The notes under the pieces: model-generated
Told to the model about the DNA's origin: nothing
Database searches by the model: none
What the model saw: only the letters and a program-made list of their open reading frames with translations
Shown here: piece after piece, positions 19,874-29,691 of the stretch
How positions within the stretch are numbered: the stretch's first letter is position 1
How the letters are laid out: the number at the start of each line of letters is the position of its first letter
Assembly: GCF_031202265.1 (NCBI RefSeq)
Contig: NZ_CP100604.1
Coordinates: 6,058,501-6,122,500 of the forward strand
DNA length: 64,000 nt
Direction: 5' to 3'
Source: Bradyrhizobium sp. Ash2021
GTDB taxonomy: Bacteria > Pseudomonadota > Alphaproteobacteria > Rhizobiales > Xanthobacteraceae
Position numbers and translations under genes: made by a program

Positions 19874-20179
19874 TTTTGACAAGACTGCTCACGACACCAC
19901 TTTTAAAGCCCGGAGCTTGAGTTTTTTCGGCTTTGCCGCCGGGATCGCAATCGTGGCGTCGCGATCACATCGAGTAACGTTCACGACTTCAGCTCCGGCG
20001 CTGAAATTGAATGACGCAATAGCCTTAGGCTATCGTGGTTGGTTGAGGAGCCATGTCGATGCGCGTGTCAGAATGTTTGCCCGTGAGAAGTTCGGCGGAG
20101 ATGAATCAGAATTGTTGCTTGTAACACCAAAACGTTGCATAGAATCCGCTTCATCCCGGTTCAATCTTCAAGGACAAAC
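19874..20179. other. Intergenic region, no gene seen
   Basis: About 300 bases between the TetR gene and the amidohydrolase. It should hold the promoter of the latter. No open frame with coding character, RNA fold or repeat was recognised. Confidence 0.4.
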
Positions 20180-21685
20180 GTGGACAAGCACGCAATCGTC
20201 GTTCGCGGAGGGCTCGTCGTCGCGCCCGCCGGAAAATGCTCTCTGCAGGATTTGCTGATCGAAGATGGAAAAATTGTCGCGATCGACGCGCCCGGTTTTA
20301 GCGTTTCCGCAGATGCGGAAGTGGTGTCGGCCGCCGATCGGTTACTGATACCGGGCCTGATCAGTTCCCATACGCATTCGCATGGCGCGCTCAACCGCGG
20401 TGCCGTTGACGACAAGGTCTCGCTTGAAATGTTCCTCACCGGCGGAGCGTCCGGCGCCGAGTCGCGTGGTGTGAAGGACAAGTACCTTAGCACGGCCCTT
20501 TCCGCAGCGGAGATGATCCGCAAGGGCTGCACTGCCTGCTACGATCTCTCTGCCGAGTTCCCGCTTCCCTCGGTCGAGGGAATTTCCGCTATGGCGCGTG
20601 CCTACCGCGACGCGGGCATGCGAGCCGTCGTGGCGCCAATGATCACCGACAAGACTATCTACGAGGCGCTGCCCGGGCTCTTGGAGGCGCTGCCCAACGA
20701 CATCCGCTCAAGATATGCGAGTCTCAGTTCCGCGCCAGGAACGGCGACGATTGACGCATGCGCTCAGATTTTGACAAATTGGGATTTCGACCGGCGTTGG
20801 ATCAGGCCGGCTCTCGGCCCGTCCATTCCGCTGCACTGCTCGGACGAATTCCTGACCGAATGCGCGCGTCTGGCAAGCGAATACGACGTGCCGCTCCAGA
20901 CCCATCTCGCCGAGTCGCGCGCGCAAGCGTTTCTGGGACAGGCTCGATACGCCAAGAGTCTGGTGGAACATTTGGAGGACCTTGATTTTCTCTCGGAGCG
21001 CCTCAGCGTGGCCCACGCGATCTGGCTCGACGACGACGATATCGAGCGATTGGCGCAACGAGGCGTTCGTGTGGCCCATAATCCGTGCAGCAATCTGCGA
21101 CTGGGATCAGGGGTGGCGCCCGTTCGCAAAATGATCGAAAACGGCATTGTTGTGGGCATTGGAACGGACGCCAGCAGCACCTCCGACGGCCAGAACATGT
21201 TCGAGGCGACGCGGCTCGCGTCATATCTTTCCCGCATTGATGGCTTCGAAACAGAAAAATGGTTGTCAGCAAGTGACGCTCTGCACCTCGCGACGGAAGG
21301 GTCAGCAAAAGTTCTTGGATTTGAGAGGATCGGCAGATTGGCGGTCGGATATGAAGCGGACATCGTGTTCTTGCGACTGGACAGTCCCCACTTCGTCCCG
21401 CTGCGCGCCCCGTTGATTCAGATGGTATTCGCAGAGACCGGCTCATCGGTCCACACCGTGATGATCGGCGGTCGCATCGTGTTTCATGACGGCAAGCTCC
21501 TGACTCTCGACGAAGGCCTGCTGCGACGAGATGCGCAGGAGGCCGCGTTGAGGCTGGATCGCGCCAACGACGTTGCGCTGGCGGGAGCAGCGTCTGTTGC
21601 AAGATTTGTAGGGATGTTCTGCGCGGCTCAGGGGTGCACGGGTCACCCTCTGCGACGGAATCTCGGCGTCGTCTGCGAATGCTAG
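20180..21685 (+). CDS. Amidohydrolase / deaminase of the TrzA-AtzA-guanine deaminase group
   Basis: 501 residues from the GTG at 20180 with AAGGA six bases upstream. The frame is open to TTG 20135. Metal-dependent amidohydrolase features: the HTHSHG strand-1 motif near 71, QTHLAE near 240 (third His), AHAIWLDDDD near 279 and GTDASSTSDG with the catalytic Asp near 332. The group deaminates or dechlorinates heterocycles, and guanine or triazine-like rings are known substrates. It stands alone on the plus strand. Confidence 0.88.
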   Translation: MDKHAIVVRGGLVVAPAGKCSLQDLLIEDGKIVAIDAPGFSVSADAEVVSAADRLLIPGLISSHTHSHGALNRGAVDDKVSLEMFLTGGASGAESRGVKDKYLSTALSAAEMIRKGCTACYDLSAEFPLPSVEGISAMARAYRDAGMRAVVAPMITDKTIYEALPGLLEALPNDIRSRYASLSSAPGTATIDACAQILTNWDFDRRWIRPALGPSIPLHCSDEFLTECARLASEYDVPLQTHLAESRAQAFLGQARYAKSLVEHLEDLDFLSERLSVAHAIWLDDDDIERLAQRGVRVAHNPCSNLRLGSGVAPVRKMIENGIVVGIGTDASSTSDGQNMFEATRLASYLSRIDGFETEKWLSASDALHLATEGSAKVLGFERIGRLAVGYEADIVFLRLDSPHFVPLRAPLIQMVFAETGSSVHTVMIGGRIVFHDGKLLTLDEGLLRRDAQEAALRLDRANDVALAGAASVARFVGMFCAAQGCTGHPLRRNLGVVCEC

Positions 21686-21857
21686 AGGCACGGCATTTTC
21701 AAGATTTCGTGTGAAGACAGCCGTGTTGTTCGTTGCGCACCCGCAGAACGCGCCCCGATAGCCCTCTAGACACGCTAATTCAGGCAATTCGACCGAAATC
21801 TACGCTAATCGAACCCGGTGCTCTTGCTCAAGGGACATTCGCGACCGCAATCAAAGC

Positions 21858-21883
21858 GTAACAAAGCGGCCCGCGGTTGCGAA
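21858..21883 (+). promoter_or_regulatory. Putative ECF (sigma-F-type) promoter before DUF1223-scsB
   Basis: GTAACA, 16 bases, CGAA. The same pattern with the same spacing stands before the thioredoxin gene (26615-26640) and both bufferin precursor genes (34694-34719, 37526-37551). It matches the SigF promoter reported in Caulobacter (GTAACC-16-CGAA, from memory). The CGAA is 30 bases before the DUF1223 start. Confidence 0.65.
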
Positions 21884-21913
21884 TACGGATGAACCCAACA
21901 CAGGAGGATTGCC

Positions 21914-22618
21914 ATGCTGTCGCGTCTAATCACTTCACTCGGCCTCATCGCGGGTTTGTGTCCTGCCGCCGCCATTGCCGCAGAACGGCCTGTCGTCGTG
22001 GAGCTGTACACCTCGCAAGGATGCTCATCCTGCCCACCGGCGAACGCCTACCTAAACGAACTATCCAGGGATCGGCGAGACGTCTTGGCGCTCGCCTTCC
22101 ACGTCACTTATTGGGACCGTCTGGGATGGAAGGACCCGTATTCGCTGCAAGCCGCTACGCAGCGCCAGGACCAATATGGCCACCGCTTTGGCGATGGATC
22201 TTATACGCCGGAGATCGTCGTCGATGGCGCTGCCGGGCTGGTCGGCTCGCACCGCCGCGATGTCGGATCAGCCATCGAAAAGGCGAAACGCGAAAGTCGC
22301 ACCGCCGCGGCGGTTAGCGTCAGGAAGAACGGCGGGGAGCGGGTTTCCATACAGGTCGGCTCCGGCAGCGGCTCCGGCAAGATCCTTCTGATCGGCTTTG
22401 ATCACGACCATACGACAGCGATTGGCCGCGGAGAGAACGGCGGTAGGACATTGGAAGAGGCGAACATCGTCAGATCGATCCGATCGGTTGGGGAATGGTC
22501 GGGAGCCGCGCTCCGGATCAACGAGCGGTTTCCCGAAGGGCAGGACGCCGCTGTTGTGCTCGAAGCGCCTGATGGCCAGATCATTGGAGCTTCCCGACTG
22601 ACGGACGGCTCCACCTGA
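21914..22618 (+). CDS. DUF1223 secreted thioredoxin-like protein
   Basis: 234 residues with a signal peptide (about 1-23, ending AIAA) and a thioredoxin-fold domain beginning VVVELYTSQGCSSCPPA near 27-43, with a CSSC pair. DUF1223 proteins are periplasmic and their reaction is unknown. RBS AGGAGG lies seven bases before ATG, and an ECF-type promoter is close upstream. The DsbD-like reductase gene follows by 138 bp, suggesting that it may keep this protein reduced. Confidence 0.88.
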   Translation: MLSRLITSLGLIAGLCPAAAIAAERPVVVELYTSQGCSSCPPANAYLNELSRDRRDVLALAFHVTYWDRLGWKDPYSLQAATQRQDQYGHRFGDGSYTPEIVVDGAAGLVGSHRRDVGSAIEKAKRESRTAAAVSVRKNGGERVSIQVGSGSGSGKILLIGFDHDHTTAIGRGENGGRTLEEANIVRSIRSVGEWSGAALRINERFPEGQDAAVVLEAPDGQIIGASRLTDGST

Positions 22619-22756
22619 TCACCTGACGTTTTCCCCATTGGTCTACGAGCCGGCTGCCTCGATCGCAAACGTGAAAATTCGAACGCGCTTGCTGGAGGCT
22701 ACCGGCCGTCACTCGACGGCACCGTAGACTGACATCGATACTGTCCTGGACGCATC

Positions 22757-24880
22757 ATGGTTCTCGCTCACCTCCGTGCTCTCGTTGTGCTGTCGGTCGG
22801 CTTATTAATGTGGACCGGCAGCGCCCGTGCAGCGGCCACCGATTGGGTGGGCGACAGTCACGCGGCGGTGCGCATAATCACCGCGACGGATAATATCGCT
22901 AGCGCTTCAACGCTCGAGGCGGGTTTGGAATTTCGCTTTGCCAAGGGATGGCACGGTTATTGGCGCACCCCGGGAGACGCGGGCGTCTCACCAATGGTCG
23001 ACTGGTCCGGTTCAGAAAATATTTCGGGCGACGAAATTTCCTGGCCCGCTCCACATCGTCTCGTCATCGATGACTTGCAGAACAGCGTCTACGAGAACGA
23101 CGTGGTTCTTCCGGTCAAACTATATCTGAAGCAAGCTCACACTCCTGTCCGGATCAAAGCGTCCATCACGTATGCCGCCTGTTCGGATATCTGCGTGCCG
23201 TTTCAGGCTGAACTCACTCTGCCGTTGCCGACCGGAGCCGAGGGGACTTCCATGGAGTCCGCCTTGATCAATTCGGCTCGAAAAGGAGTGCCAGGTTCAG
23301 CGGAGTCCGCAGGTATAGACGTCATCGGCACTCGCTTTGCGGGCACAGCATCAGGTCCAGCCCTCGTGGTTGACCTTCAGAGCAACGCCGGGGCTTTTGT
23401 CCGGCCTGACCTTTTTGTGGAGGGCGCCGGGAATGGAATTCCACCGGCGCCGAAGGTCGAGCTGCAGGACGCCGGTAAGACTGCCCGTCTGACCATTCGA
23501 CTTCCTGCGTTGCCACCGCCTGACCGTCTTTTGACATTGACACTAATCGACGAAAACCGGACCGCCGAATTCAAGGTGCCCGCCGGCGAGGCGATCACTG
23601 AGCATAGTTCGGTATTTCTCGCCGCCCTGCTTTCAGCTTTGCTGGGAGGCCTCATCCTCAATCTTATGCCTTGCGTGCTTCCAGTGCTTTCGATCAAGCT
23701 TTTTGCATTTACTCGACAAGCGGGCGGCAGTTTGCGCGACGTTCGTCTCGGATCAGCCGCAACGGCTTCTGGCATCACGATTAGCTTCATGCTGCTGGCC
23801 GCTTCTCTGGTCGGACTAAAATGGTCCGGCGCAACGCTCGGCTGGGGCATACAGTTTCAGCAGCCTTGGTTCCTGGCGGGAATGGCGGTGCTGACGGTCT
23901 TGTTCGCGGCGAGCTTCTTTGAATGGCTTCCGATCGGCTTGCCAAGTTCCATGATGACCTTCGCGTCCAACCGCTCCCGTGGGCCCATGCTCGAGGCCTT
24001 CCTCACAGGCATGTTCGCAACTTTGCTGGCCACTCCTTGCTCCGCGCCGTTCGTCGGGACGGCCGTCGGCTTCGCATTGGCACGGGGGCCTTCCGAAATC
24101 TTTGCAATTTTCCTGTGTCTCGGCATCGGTATGGCCCTGCCCTATTGGATGGCCGCGCTGTTTCCTGGCTGCGTTCGGTGGCTTCCACGTCCGGGCCAGT
24201 GGATGCTTGTTATACGAAACTTTCTCGGCATCTTGCTGCTGGGAACTGCCGTCTGGCTGATCTTCGTGCTTTGGAGCATAACGGGTGCGTGGACGGCAGG
24301 AATCACGACCGCTCTGCTGGCCTGCTTGCTAGTTTATCGGGCCTTGATCAGTGCTCCAGTCAAAGGGCAAATTGCCGCCCGTGCGTCGCGCTGGTCGGGA
24401 TTGATCACTGCCGGCCTTGCAATCGTGCCCCTCGTCGTCAGTCTGTCCGCGGTTGCCCCAGTTTCGCAGCCGGCGGCTGACCGGGAGTGGCAGGTGTTTA
24501 ATTCAGCTGCACTTCCCGGCCTCATCGCCGACGGCAACACGGTACTGGTGGATGTCACTGCCACATGGTGCTTGACCTGCAAGGTCAATGACTTGAGAGT
24601 GCTGGAGAACGCGGAGGTCCGTTCGCGGCTCCATCAGTCGCACGTCATAAGAATGCGCGCCGACTGGAGTCGGCCGAATCCATACATCGCAGATTATCTG
24701 CATCGCTTCGCACGATACGGCATTCCTCTCGACGTGGTCTACGGACCTGGACGGCCACAGGGCGAAGCTCTTCCCGAGTTGCTCACCACGAATGTCCTCT
24801 TGCATGCAATAGATCGAGCTTCAGTCCGAGACTACAGCCCCAAATCTGCCGATTCCGCCCGCTATTCCGGGTCACGATGA
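22757..24880 (+). CDS. ScsB/DsbD-like protein-disulfide reductase
   Basis: 707 residues: signal peptide (1-26), periplasmic N-terminal domain with the C142-x3-C146 pair, eight TM helices with conserved cysteines C306 (MPCVLPV) and C428 (TPCSAPF), and a C-terminal thioredoxin domain with C605-x-x-C608 (WCLTCK). DsbD-type proteins pass electrons from cytoplasmic thioredoxin to periplasmic thiols. The long N-terminal domain is typical of ScsB, known from suppressors of copper sensitivity. It is probably co-transcribed with the DUF1223 gene. Confidence 0.9.
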   Translation: MVLAHLRALVVLSVGLLMWTGSARAAATDWVGDSHAAVRIITATDNIASASTLEAGLEFRFAKGWHGYWRTPGDAGVSPMVDWSGSENISGDEISWPAPHRLVIDDLQNSVYENDVVLPVKLYLKQAHTPVRIKASITYAACSDICVPFQAELTLPLPTGAEGTSMESALINSARKGVPGSAESAGIDVIGTRFAGTASGPALVVDLQSNAGAFVRPDLFVEGAGNGIPPAPKVELQDAGKTARLTIRLPALPPPDRLLTLTLIDENRTAEFKVPAGEAITEHSSVFLAALLSALLGGLILNLMPCVLPVLSIKLFAFTRQAGGSLRDVRLGSAATASGITISFMLLAASLVGLKWSGATLGWGIQFQQPWFLAGMAVLTVLFAASFFEWLPIGLPSSMMTFASNRSRGPMLEAFLTGMFATLLATPCSAPFVGTAVGFALARGPSEIFAIFLCLGIGMALPYWMAALFPGCVRWLPRPGQWMLVIRNFLGILLLGTAVWLIFVLWSITGAWTAGITTALLACLLVYRALISAPVKGQIAARASRWSGLITAGLAIVPLVVSLSAVAPVSQPAADREWQVFNSAALPGLIADGNTVLVDVTATWCLTCKVNDLRVLENAEVRSRLHQSHVIRMRADWSRPNPYIADYLHRFARYGIPLDVVYGPGRPQGEALPELLTTNVLLHAIDRASVRDYSPKSADSARYSGSR

Positions 24881-24948
24881 TACGCCATGTTGGTTGAATT
24901 CGCGGTCGGAGGTTTCCTCAACGGTTATTTAGGGCGTGAGGCTGAGGA

Positions 24949-25422
24949 TTATTGAGTACTTCGATCGGTCACATTGGTCAGAAAGTTCTCAAGAGCTTTT
25001 GCTGCGTCGTCGGAGGCAGAAAGACCGTGGCGCGGGAACACATACTTCGCGCTGTATTCGCTCGTATTGTATGTGAGCCAGACCCTGTCCTGGTCGTCCT
25101 GCCAGACGAGCGCCTTCATCGGCAGGTCGATTGCCAGTGTTGCGCTCTTGGTCATCTGGAGCGTGCCCGCTTTGGGATTGCCGAATATGATCACCGTCCG
25201 CGGGCGCATATCCAGTCCGGCTTTTTTGGCAGCGGCCGTGTGATCGATCCGGCCAAAAACGACCCAGCCTTCGGCGGCCTGCGCATTGATCGCAGCCTCA
25301 AAATTATCGAGTGTTTCCTCAACGGAGTACCTGCTTGGTTTGGTGACAAGTCCATCGTCTGCGGACGCGGTAGCGGAATGCATAGCGAGGGCAATCGCCG
25401 CGACGATCGCAATCTTTGCCAT
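24949..25422 (-). CDS. DUF302 domain periplasmic protein
   Basis: 157 residues with a signal peptide (1-21, ending ASA) and one DUF302 domain (about 30-150). Visible family blocks are YSVEETLDNFEAAI, RTVIIFGNPKAGT, LPMKALVWQD and WLTYN. The fold is known, and a metal- or heme-related role has been suggested for some members, but no reaction is established. It is the last gene of the thioredoxin-CcdA-DUF302 unit under the promoter at 26615-26640. Confidence 0.85.
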   Translation of the reverse strand: MAKIAIVAAIALAMHSATASADDGLVTKPSRYSVEETLDNFEAAINAQAAEGWVVFGRIDHTAAAKKAGLDMRPRTVIIFGNPKAGTLQMTKSATLAIDLPMKALVWQDDQDRVWLTYNTSEYSAKYVFPRHGLSASDDAAKALENFLTNVTDRSTQ

Positions 25423-25450
25423 CTTGAATGTCCTCTCGTGCCGCCGCCTC

Positions 25451-26173
25451 TCAAAGGCGAGTCGTAATGTTCGTCAACCACTGCGGAGATAATTCAACCA
25501 GTCCGGTTTCGAGGGATTTGTCGAGACCCGTCACGATCAGCAGTCCGATCACGATCAGGAATAGTCCAAGGGCCTGTTTCATTGTTTTGCTGGTAGCCGA
25601 CAGACCGCCACGCCAGCGCAACAAGAGTTGACGGGACACCGACCCAAACAGCATAAGCGGTAGCCCCGCTCCAAGACCGAAAATCAGCATCGTCAACGCC
25701 ACGGCACCAAGATTTTTGCCTTGCGCTGCCAAAACGGATGCTGCGCCAAGTGTCGGTCCCACACAGGGGCTCCATACCGCCCCAAGAAGGAGACCTACCC
25801 CGAACTGACCACTCAAACCCGATTTCGAAAAGCCACCGAAACGTTGATCTGCCCAGTCACTCATGGGACCACCAACAAAGGCGACGCGGAGCTGAAATGA
25901 GGGCACAAGCAGGACGGTACCAATCAAGATCATCCCGATAGCCGCAATGTTTCGAAACCAGCTATCATCATACCCTAGCGTAAAGCCGATCGTGGCAACG
26001 AACAGGCCTATCGTGATAAAGGAGAGGGTGACTCCGCTCGCAAGCGCGACGGGACCCCACCTGTGCTCCGAAGCAGCTGCGCCCAGAACGATCGGCAGCA
26101 AGGGCAGCACGCACGGCGAGAGGATCGAGAGCACGCCGGCTAGAAACGCCAGTGCCAAGCTACCAATCGACAT
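25451..26173 (-). CDS. CcdA-type thiol:disulfide membrane transporter
   Basis: 240 residues from ATG 26173 (MSIGSLALAFLAGVLS). Six TM helices carry the paired cysteines in ILSPCVLPLLP (about residue 20) and VWSPCVGPTLG (about 137), which shuttle electrons across the membrane in CcdA. The start is seven bases after the thioredoxin stop, so they form one transcript. A 28-bp gap separates it from the DUF302 gene. It should reduce the periplasmic thioredoxin encoded upstream. Confidence 0.9.
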   Translation of the reverse strand: MSIGSLALAFLAGVLSILSPCVLPLLPIVLGAAASEHRWGPVALASGVTLSFITIGLFVATIGFTLGYDDSWFRNIAAIGMILIGTVLLVPSFQLRVAFVGGPMSDWADQRFGGFSKSGLSGQFGVGLLLGAVWSPCVGPTLGAASVLAAQGKNLGAVALTMLIFGLGAGLPLMLFGSVSRQLLLRWRGGLSATSKTMKQALGLFLIVIGLLIVTGLDKSLETGLVELSPQWLTNITTRL

Positions 26174-26180
26174 CAGAGCA

Positions 26181-26573
26181 TCAACTCGTCTTGTCGAGCA
26201 ACGCCGCAATCGAACTCGGGTTCGTATCTCCAACGGAGCGGCCTGTCTCCACGGAGCCCTTGAACGTGATCAGTGTGCTCTGCACTCGGGCTCCGAAAGC
26301 CTTGACCGCATCTTTCTGGGAATCGAAGTCCACTCGAAAGACCGCCAGATTCTTGAATTTATCCTGGTTTTCAAGATCACTCAGGATCGGCGCTTGCGCC
26401 TTGCATGTCGGACACCACGTCGCATGAATTTCAACCAAAATGGGTTTTCCGGCAGCCTGGGCTGCTGCGAAAGACTTGGCATCGTAATTTAACTTATCTG
26501 CCGCGTGCGCTCCAAATGCGACTGCGGACATAACGACAGCGACTGATAGAACGGAAATCAGCTTCCTTGGCAT
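26181..26573 (-). CDS. Periplasmic thioredoxin-like protein
   Basis: 130 residues from ATG 26573, chosen because GGAGG lies eight bases upstream. Signal peptide 1-25 (ending AHA), then a thioredoxin fold with WCPTC near residue 54. Members of this type reduce cytochrome c or envelope protein disulfides. First gene of an operon with CcdA and DUF302. An ECF-type promoter ends 42 bases before the start. Confidence 0.9.
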   Translation of the reverse strand: MPRKLISVLSVAVVMSAVAFGAHAADKLNYDAKSFAAAQAAGKPILVEIHATWCPTCKAQAPILSDLENQDKFKNLAVFRVDFDSQKDAVKAFGARVQSTLITFKGSVETGRSVGDTNPSSIAALLDKTS

Positions 26574-26614
26574 TGCTAACACCTCCGGTGTGTGGGCGCC
26601 CCTTGCTCATACTA

Positions 26615-26640
26615 TTCGAGCGATAATGCCCAAACGTTAC
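26615..26640 (-). promoter_or_regulatory. Putative ECF (sigma-F-type) promoter before thioredoxin-ccdA-DUF302
   Basis: Read on the minus strand: GTAACG (26640-26635), 16 bases, CGAA (26618-26615), then 41 bases to the ATG. It has the same elements and spacing as the other three sites in the window. Confidence 0.65.
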
Positions 26641-26971
26641 GATAGTCAAAAAAATAATCGTGAAAGGCTGCGACCGGAGGATACTGACTTTGATGGCAGA
26701 GCGGACCAACGGCAATGAGGAGTGTGTCTTTGGAACCGATAAACAAGGGACTGAGCCGCGAGCGTTGCGAATAAGACAACCGCGCAAAGTCCGCCATATC
26801 TGGGTTGCCGGCGGGAATGAGCCGACGACAACGCAAAGACGAATTCGTAGTCTCGCGCTGGATTTCGTCCCGGCGGCCTGCGACGCTTCATGTCCGCTCT
26901 TGAGCTCGCAGCGGAAGCACTTCGGCCATCGCACGAGGTCCGAAAGGTGCCAAAGAGCGACATCGACTCGA
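26641..26971. other. Intergenic region, no gene seen
   Basis: Lies between the divergently promoted thioredoxin operon and the 3' end of the histidine kinase gene, which reads towards it. Several open frames cross it but none shows coding character or a known domain. Confidence 0.4.
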
Positions 26972-28285
26972 TCACGATCCGTCCGCTCGGGCGGCAGGGA
27001 TCGTAAACTGAAAGAGAGCACCCTGCGGTTCGCACGGGATCGCCCACAGCCGTCCGCCGTGGGCTTCGATGATCGAGCGGCAGATAGATAGGCCCATGCC
27101 CATGCCCTCGGGCTTGGTCGTGTAGAATGGCTCGAACAGACGCGAGAGGCTCTCCGGGCTCAGCCCCGGGCCGGTGTCCCGCACCCCGACGCGCACGCCA
27201 CCTTCGGACGGGACGGCATCGATGCTGATTTGTAATTCGCGCGCGCCTCCCCCACTACCACTCATGGCCTGAATGGCGTTAACGATTAAGTTCAGCATCA
27301 CTTGTTGCAGTTGGACCCGATCGCCTTGGACACGTGGCAACTGAGGCGCCAGTCGCGTGCTTACTGTGACGCCGGTTTTGACAGCTTCGCTGTAGGTCAG
27401 GGCTATCACCTCTACGATCGCCTCGTTGAGGTCCACGACCTCCGCCCGCGGCGCGTTCTGCTTTGTGAGATCACGCAAGCCACCAATGATGTGGGTGGCC
27501 CGGTCGGCGTGTTTGATGATGCGCTCGACAGAGCTTCTTGCTTCGTCGAGGTCCGGCGGCTGTCTCGCGAGCCACCGCAAGGCGCCACCTCCATCGATCA
27601 CCACAGCGGCGAGCGGCTGCTTGAGTTCATGCGCGATAGAGGCTGTGAGTTGCCCGATTGTGGCGATGCGGTTCGCGTGCGCCAGCGCCATCTGCGCCTC
27701 GCGATATTGCCGCTCGCGGCGGGTGCTCTCTAAGGCAATGGTCGTCTGCGCAGCGAAGTCCGTAACCAAGTTAATCTGTCTGTCCGTGAACGGCTGCACC
27801 TGCTCGCGGTTGATCCCGAGCGCCCCAATTAGCTCGTCGTCCTTGAGCAACGGCACAAACAGGCACGTCCGAACGTCCGCCAATTCGACCAGAGCCACGA
27901 CTAGAGGGTCGCGCCGAAGATAAGCCTCATGGGCTGCCAAGTCAGCAATGTGGACCGGCGACCCGCTTTCGATGAGTTGCGCGAGGGGATCCCCCCCTTC
28001 GTGTATTGGATGTACGAGCCCTAACGGCCACCGCTCGGCATAAACTGGATTCGGTGGACCTCTTCGCGCAACGATCCGAAAGTCTTTTTCCTCGAAGAGG
28101 AGCAAACCGCCTAACGTGGCTTGGCAGAGGCGGGTGGCATTGATGAGGATCGTGTCGAAGATTGGCTGCAAGTCGTGGGGCGAGTTCGCAACGGCGCGCA
28201 GCACCTCCGAGATTGCCGCCTGTTGTTCAACGAGTTCGGTTACTTGCCTTTGCAGCTTGGAGCGGAACCGAACGAGGTGCCGCAT
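26972..28285 (-). CDS. Soluble sensor histidine kinase with GAF domain
   Basis: 437 residues from ATG 28285, chosen for GGGAGGA six bases upstream. ATG 28318 is also in frame. A short coiled coil (about 8-30) leads to a GAF domain (about 40-187), then HisKA with H219 in SIAHELKQP, and an HATPase domain with NAIQAM, DTGPGLS and GMGLSI boxes. No TM helix, so it senses a cytoplasmic ligand. No response regulator gene is adjacent. It ends at the quiet region before the thioredoxin operon. Confidence 0.9.
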   Translation of the reverse strand: MRHLVRFRSKLQRQVTELVEQQAAISEVLRAVANSPHDLQPIFDTILINATRLCQATLGGLLLFEEKDFRIVARRGPPNPVYAERWPLGLVHPIHEGGDPLAQLIESGSPVHIADLAAHEAYLRRDPLVVALVELADVRTCLFVPLLKDDELIGALGINREQVQPFTDRQINLVTDFAAQTTIALESTRRERQYREAQMALAHANRIATIGQLTASIAHELKQPLAAVVIDGGGALRWLARQPPDLDEARSSVERIIKHADRATHIIGGLRDLTKQNAPRAEVVDLNEAIVEVIALTYSEAVKTGVTVSTRLAPQLPRVQGDRVQLQQVMLNLIVNAIQAMSGSGGGARELQISIDAVPSEGGVRVGVRDTGPGLSPESLSRLFEPFYTTKPEGMGMGLSICRSIIEAHGGRLWAIPCEPQGALFQFTIPAARADGS

Positions 28286-28449
28286 GGCTCTTCCTCCCAG
28301 CAGGTCTTTCTCGTTCATGCGCAGCCGTTCGTCGGCTCTGCATAGAGAACAGCATCTTAACGGATCAGCCGCTATTCGCGATAGCTCCCATGGCGGTTTC
28401 AGCCAGAAGAATGGGACCGAATGTCCGAGGTCCGCTGTGGGTCCAGGCT

Positions 28450-29212
28450 GTGTGAAAATCCGGTCGATGCTATGATTCTCTTGCTGAATCGGCGGGGGAA
28501 GCGATGCAGGGTTTCGTTCAAGGGGCGGATCGCCAGCAGACGACGCTGTTGCCGGAATGCCTCGATGATTTTGTCGACGGGGGCAACGGCAAATGGCCTG
28601 CTGGTGCACGCTGATGGTGCTCACGGGAAGCAAACAGTGGCTGCCGATCTGGTTGTGCACGCGGCGGGTCGCGAGCCTGACCTGGATGTATTAGACTTAA
28701 CGGCGGCTCAAGTTAGGGTTAGCAAGAACCGTCTCGAACTGAACGAATATCTCCAGAGCGTATCCAATCCACTAGTCTACGCTGCCGGCGATGCTGCGAG
28801 TGTGGGACCGCCCCTGACGCCTGTTTCAAGCCATGACGGTAAGGTCGTCGCTACCAACATTCTGGAGGGCAACTCTCGTAAGCCAGATTTTCGAGGGGTG
28901 CCGAGCGTGGGGCCTCCGTGGAGGTTGACGGAGAGACAGGCCCGGACGCAAGGTTTGAAGTTCAAAGTGAAGTCGGAGAACACGCCCAATTGGTATACGG
29001 CCCGCCGTCTCGCGGAAGGAGTGTACGGTTACAAAACGCTGGTCGAGGAGGGAACGGGTCGGATTCTTGGAGCGCACATCGTCGGTCCCCACGCCGACGA
29101 GGTGATCAATCTGTTTGGACTCGCCATCCGGCACAATCTGACCGCGAGGGATTTGCAGACGACCATGTTTGCTTACCCAACCGGTGCGTCTGACATCGGA
29201 TCTATGGTCTAG
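28450..29212 (+). pseudogene. Truncated mercuric reductase-like flavoprotein (C-terminal half)
   Basis: The frame from about 28570 to 29212 encodes the NAD-binding end, VYAAGDA FAD motif and dimerisation domain of a pyridine nucleotide-disulfide oxidoreductase, ending AYPTGASDIGSM as in mer-linked reductases. The FAD-binding N-terminus with the CxxxxC active site is missing, upstream similarity (28450-28560) is frame-broken, and the VPSV-to-interface junction near 28905 has lost residues. It converges on merR with a 4-bp overlap. A non-functional relic of a merA-type gene. Confidence 0.75.
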
Positions 29213-29643
29213 TCGCTCGGCCGGCCGGCATCCAGAATATCGAGCACCGGGCAGTCGGGGGTAGCGCCGTCGGAGCATTGCGCGGCGGTTTCCGCCAGGA
29301 TGGACTCAAGCTTCATGAGATCAGCGAGTTTGTTCCGAACGTTCGCCAGATGTGAACTCGCGATCCTGTGCACTTCAGCACATGGGGCGCGCCCTGGCCC
29401 TCCCAGGGCCATCAAGGCGCGAATTTCCTCAAGGGTGAACCCAAGATCGCGGGAACGCCGGATGAAAGCCAATGTGCGTTTTTCGGCCGGACCGTAGACC
29501 CGTCGACCGCTCGCCGTTCGGGGCGGCGCCGGCAGCATTTTGATCCGCTCATAATAGCGGATGGTCTCGATGTTTACGCCGCTGAGCTTGGATAGCTCAC
29601 CGATCGAGATGTTCTCGGCTCCCGAAGACGTGATGGTCCGCAT
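29209..29643 (-). CDS. merR: MerR, mercury-responsive regulator
   Basis: 144 residues from ATG 29643. The frame is open further upstream. The HTH begins ISIGELSKLSGVNIETIRYYE, followed by a dimerisation helix. Three cysteines occupy the places of the Hg(II) ligands in MerR: C88 (RAPCAE), C123 and C131 (CSDGATPDC). It is divergent from merT with the operator between the genes. MerR represses and, with mercury, activates the opposite promoter by untwisting its 19-bp spacer. Confidence 0.9.
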   Translation of the reverse strand: MRTITSSGAENISIGELSKLSGVNIETIRYYERIKMLPAPPRTASGRRVYGPAEKRTLAFIRRSRDLGFTLEEIRALMALGGPGRAPCAEVHRIASSHLANVRNKLADLMKLESILAETAAQCSDGATPDCPVLDILDAGRPSD

Positions 29644-29653
29644 GAAATAGTCC

Positions 29654-29684
29654 TTGATCCTGTAGTCGCTACAGGATGCAAGGT
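29654..29684 (+). promoter_or_regulatory. merT promoter with MerR operator
   Basis: A -35 TTGATC (29654-29659), a 19-bp spacer and a -10 CAAGGT (29679-29684). The perfect inverted repeat ATCCTGTAG-TCG-CTACAGGAT (29657-29677) fills the spacer. The over-long spacer with a central palindrome is the hallmark of MerR-activated promoters, and the layout matches the Tn501 mer promoter. The -10 lies only seven bases before the merT ATG, so the transcript is almost leaderless. Confidence 0.85.
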
Positions 29685-29691
29685 TTAACCT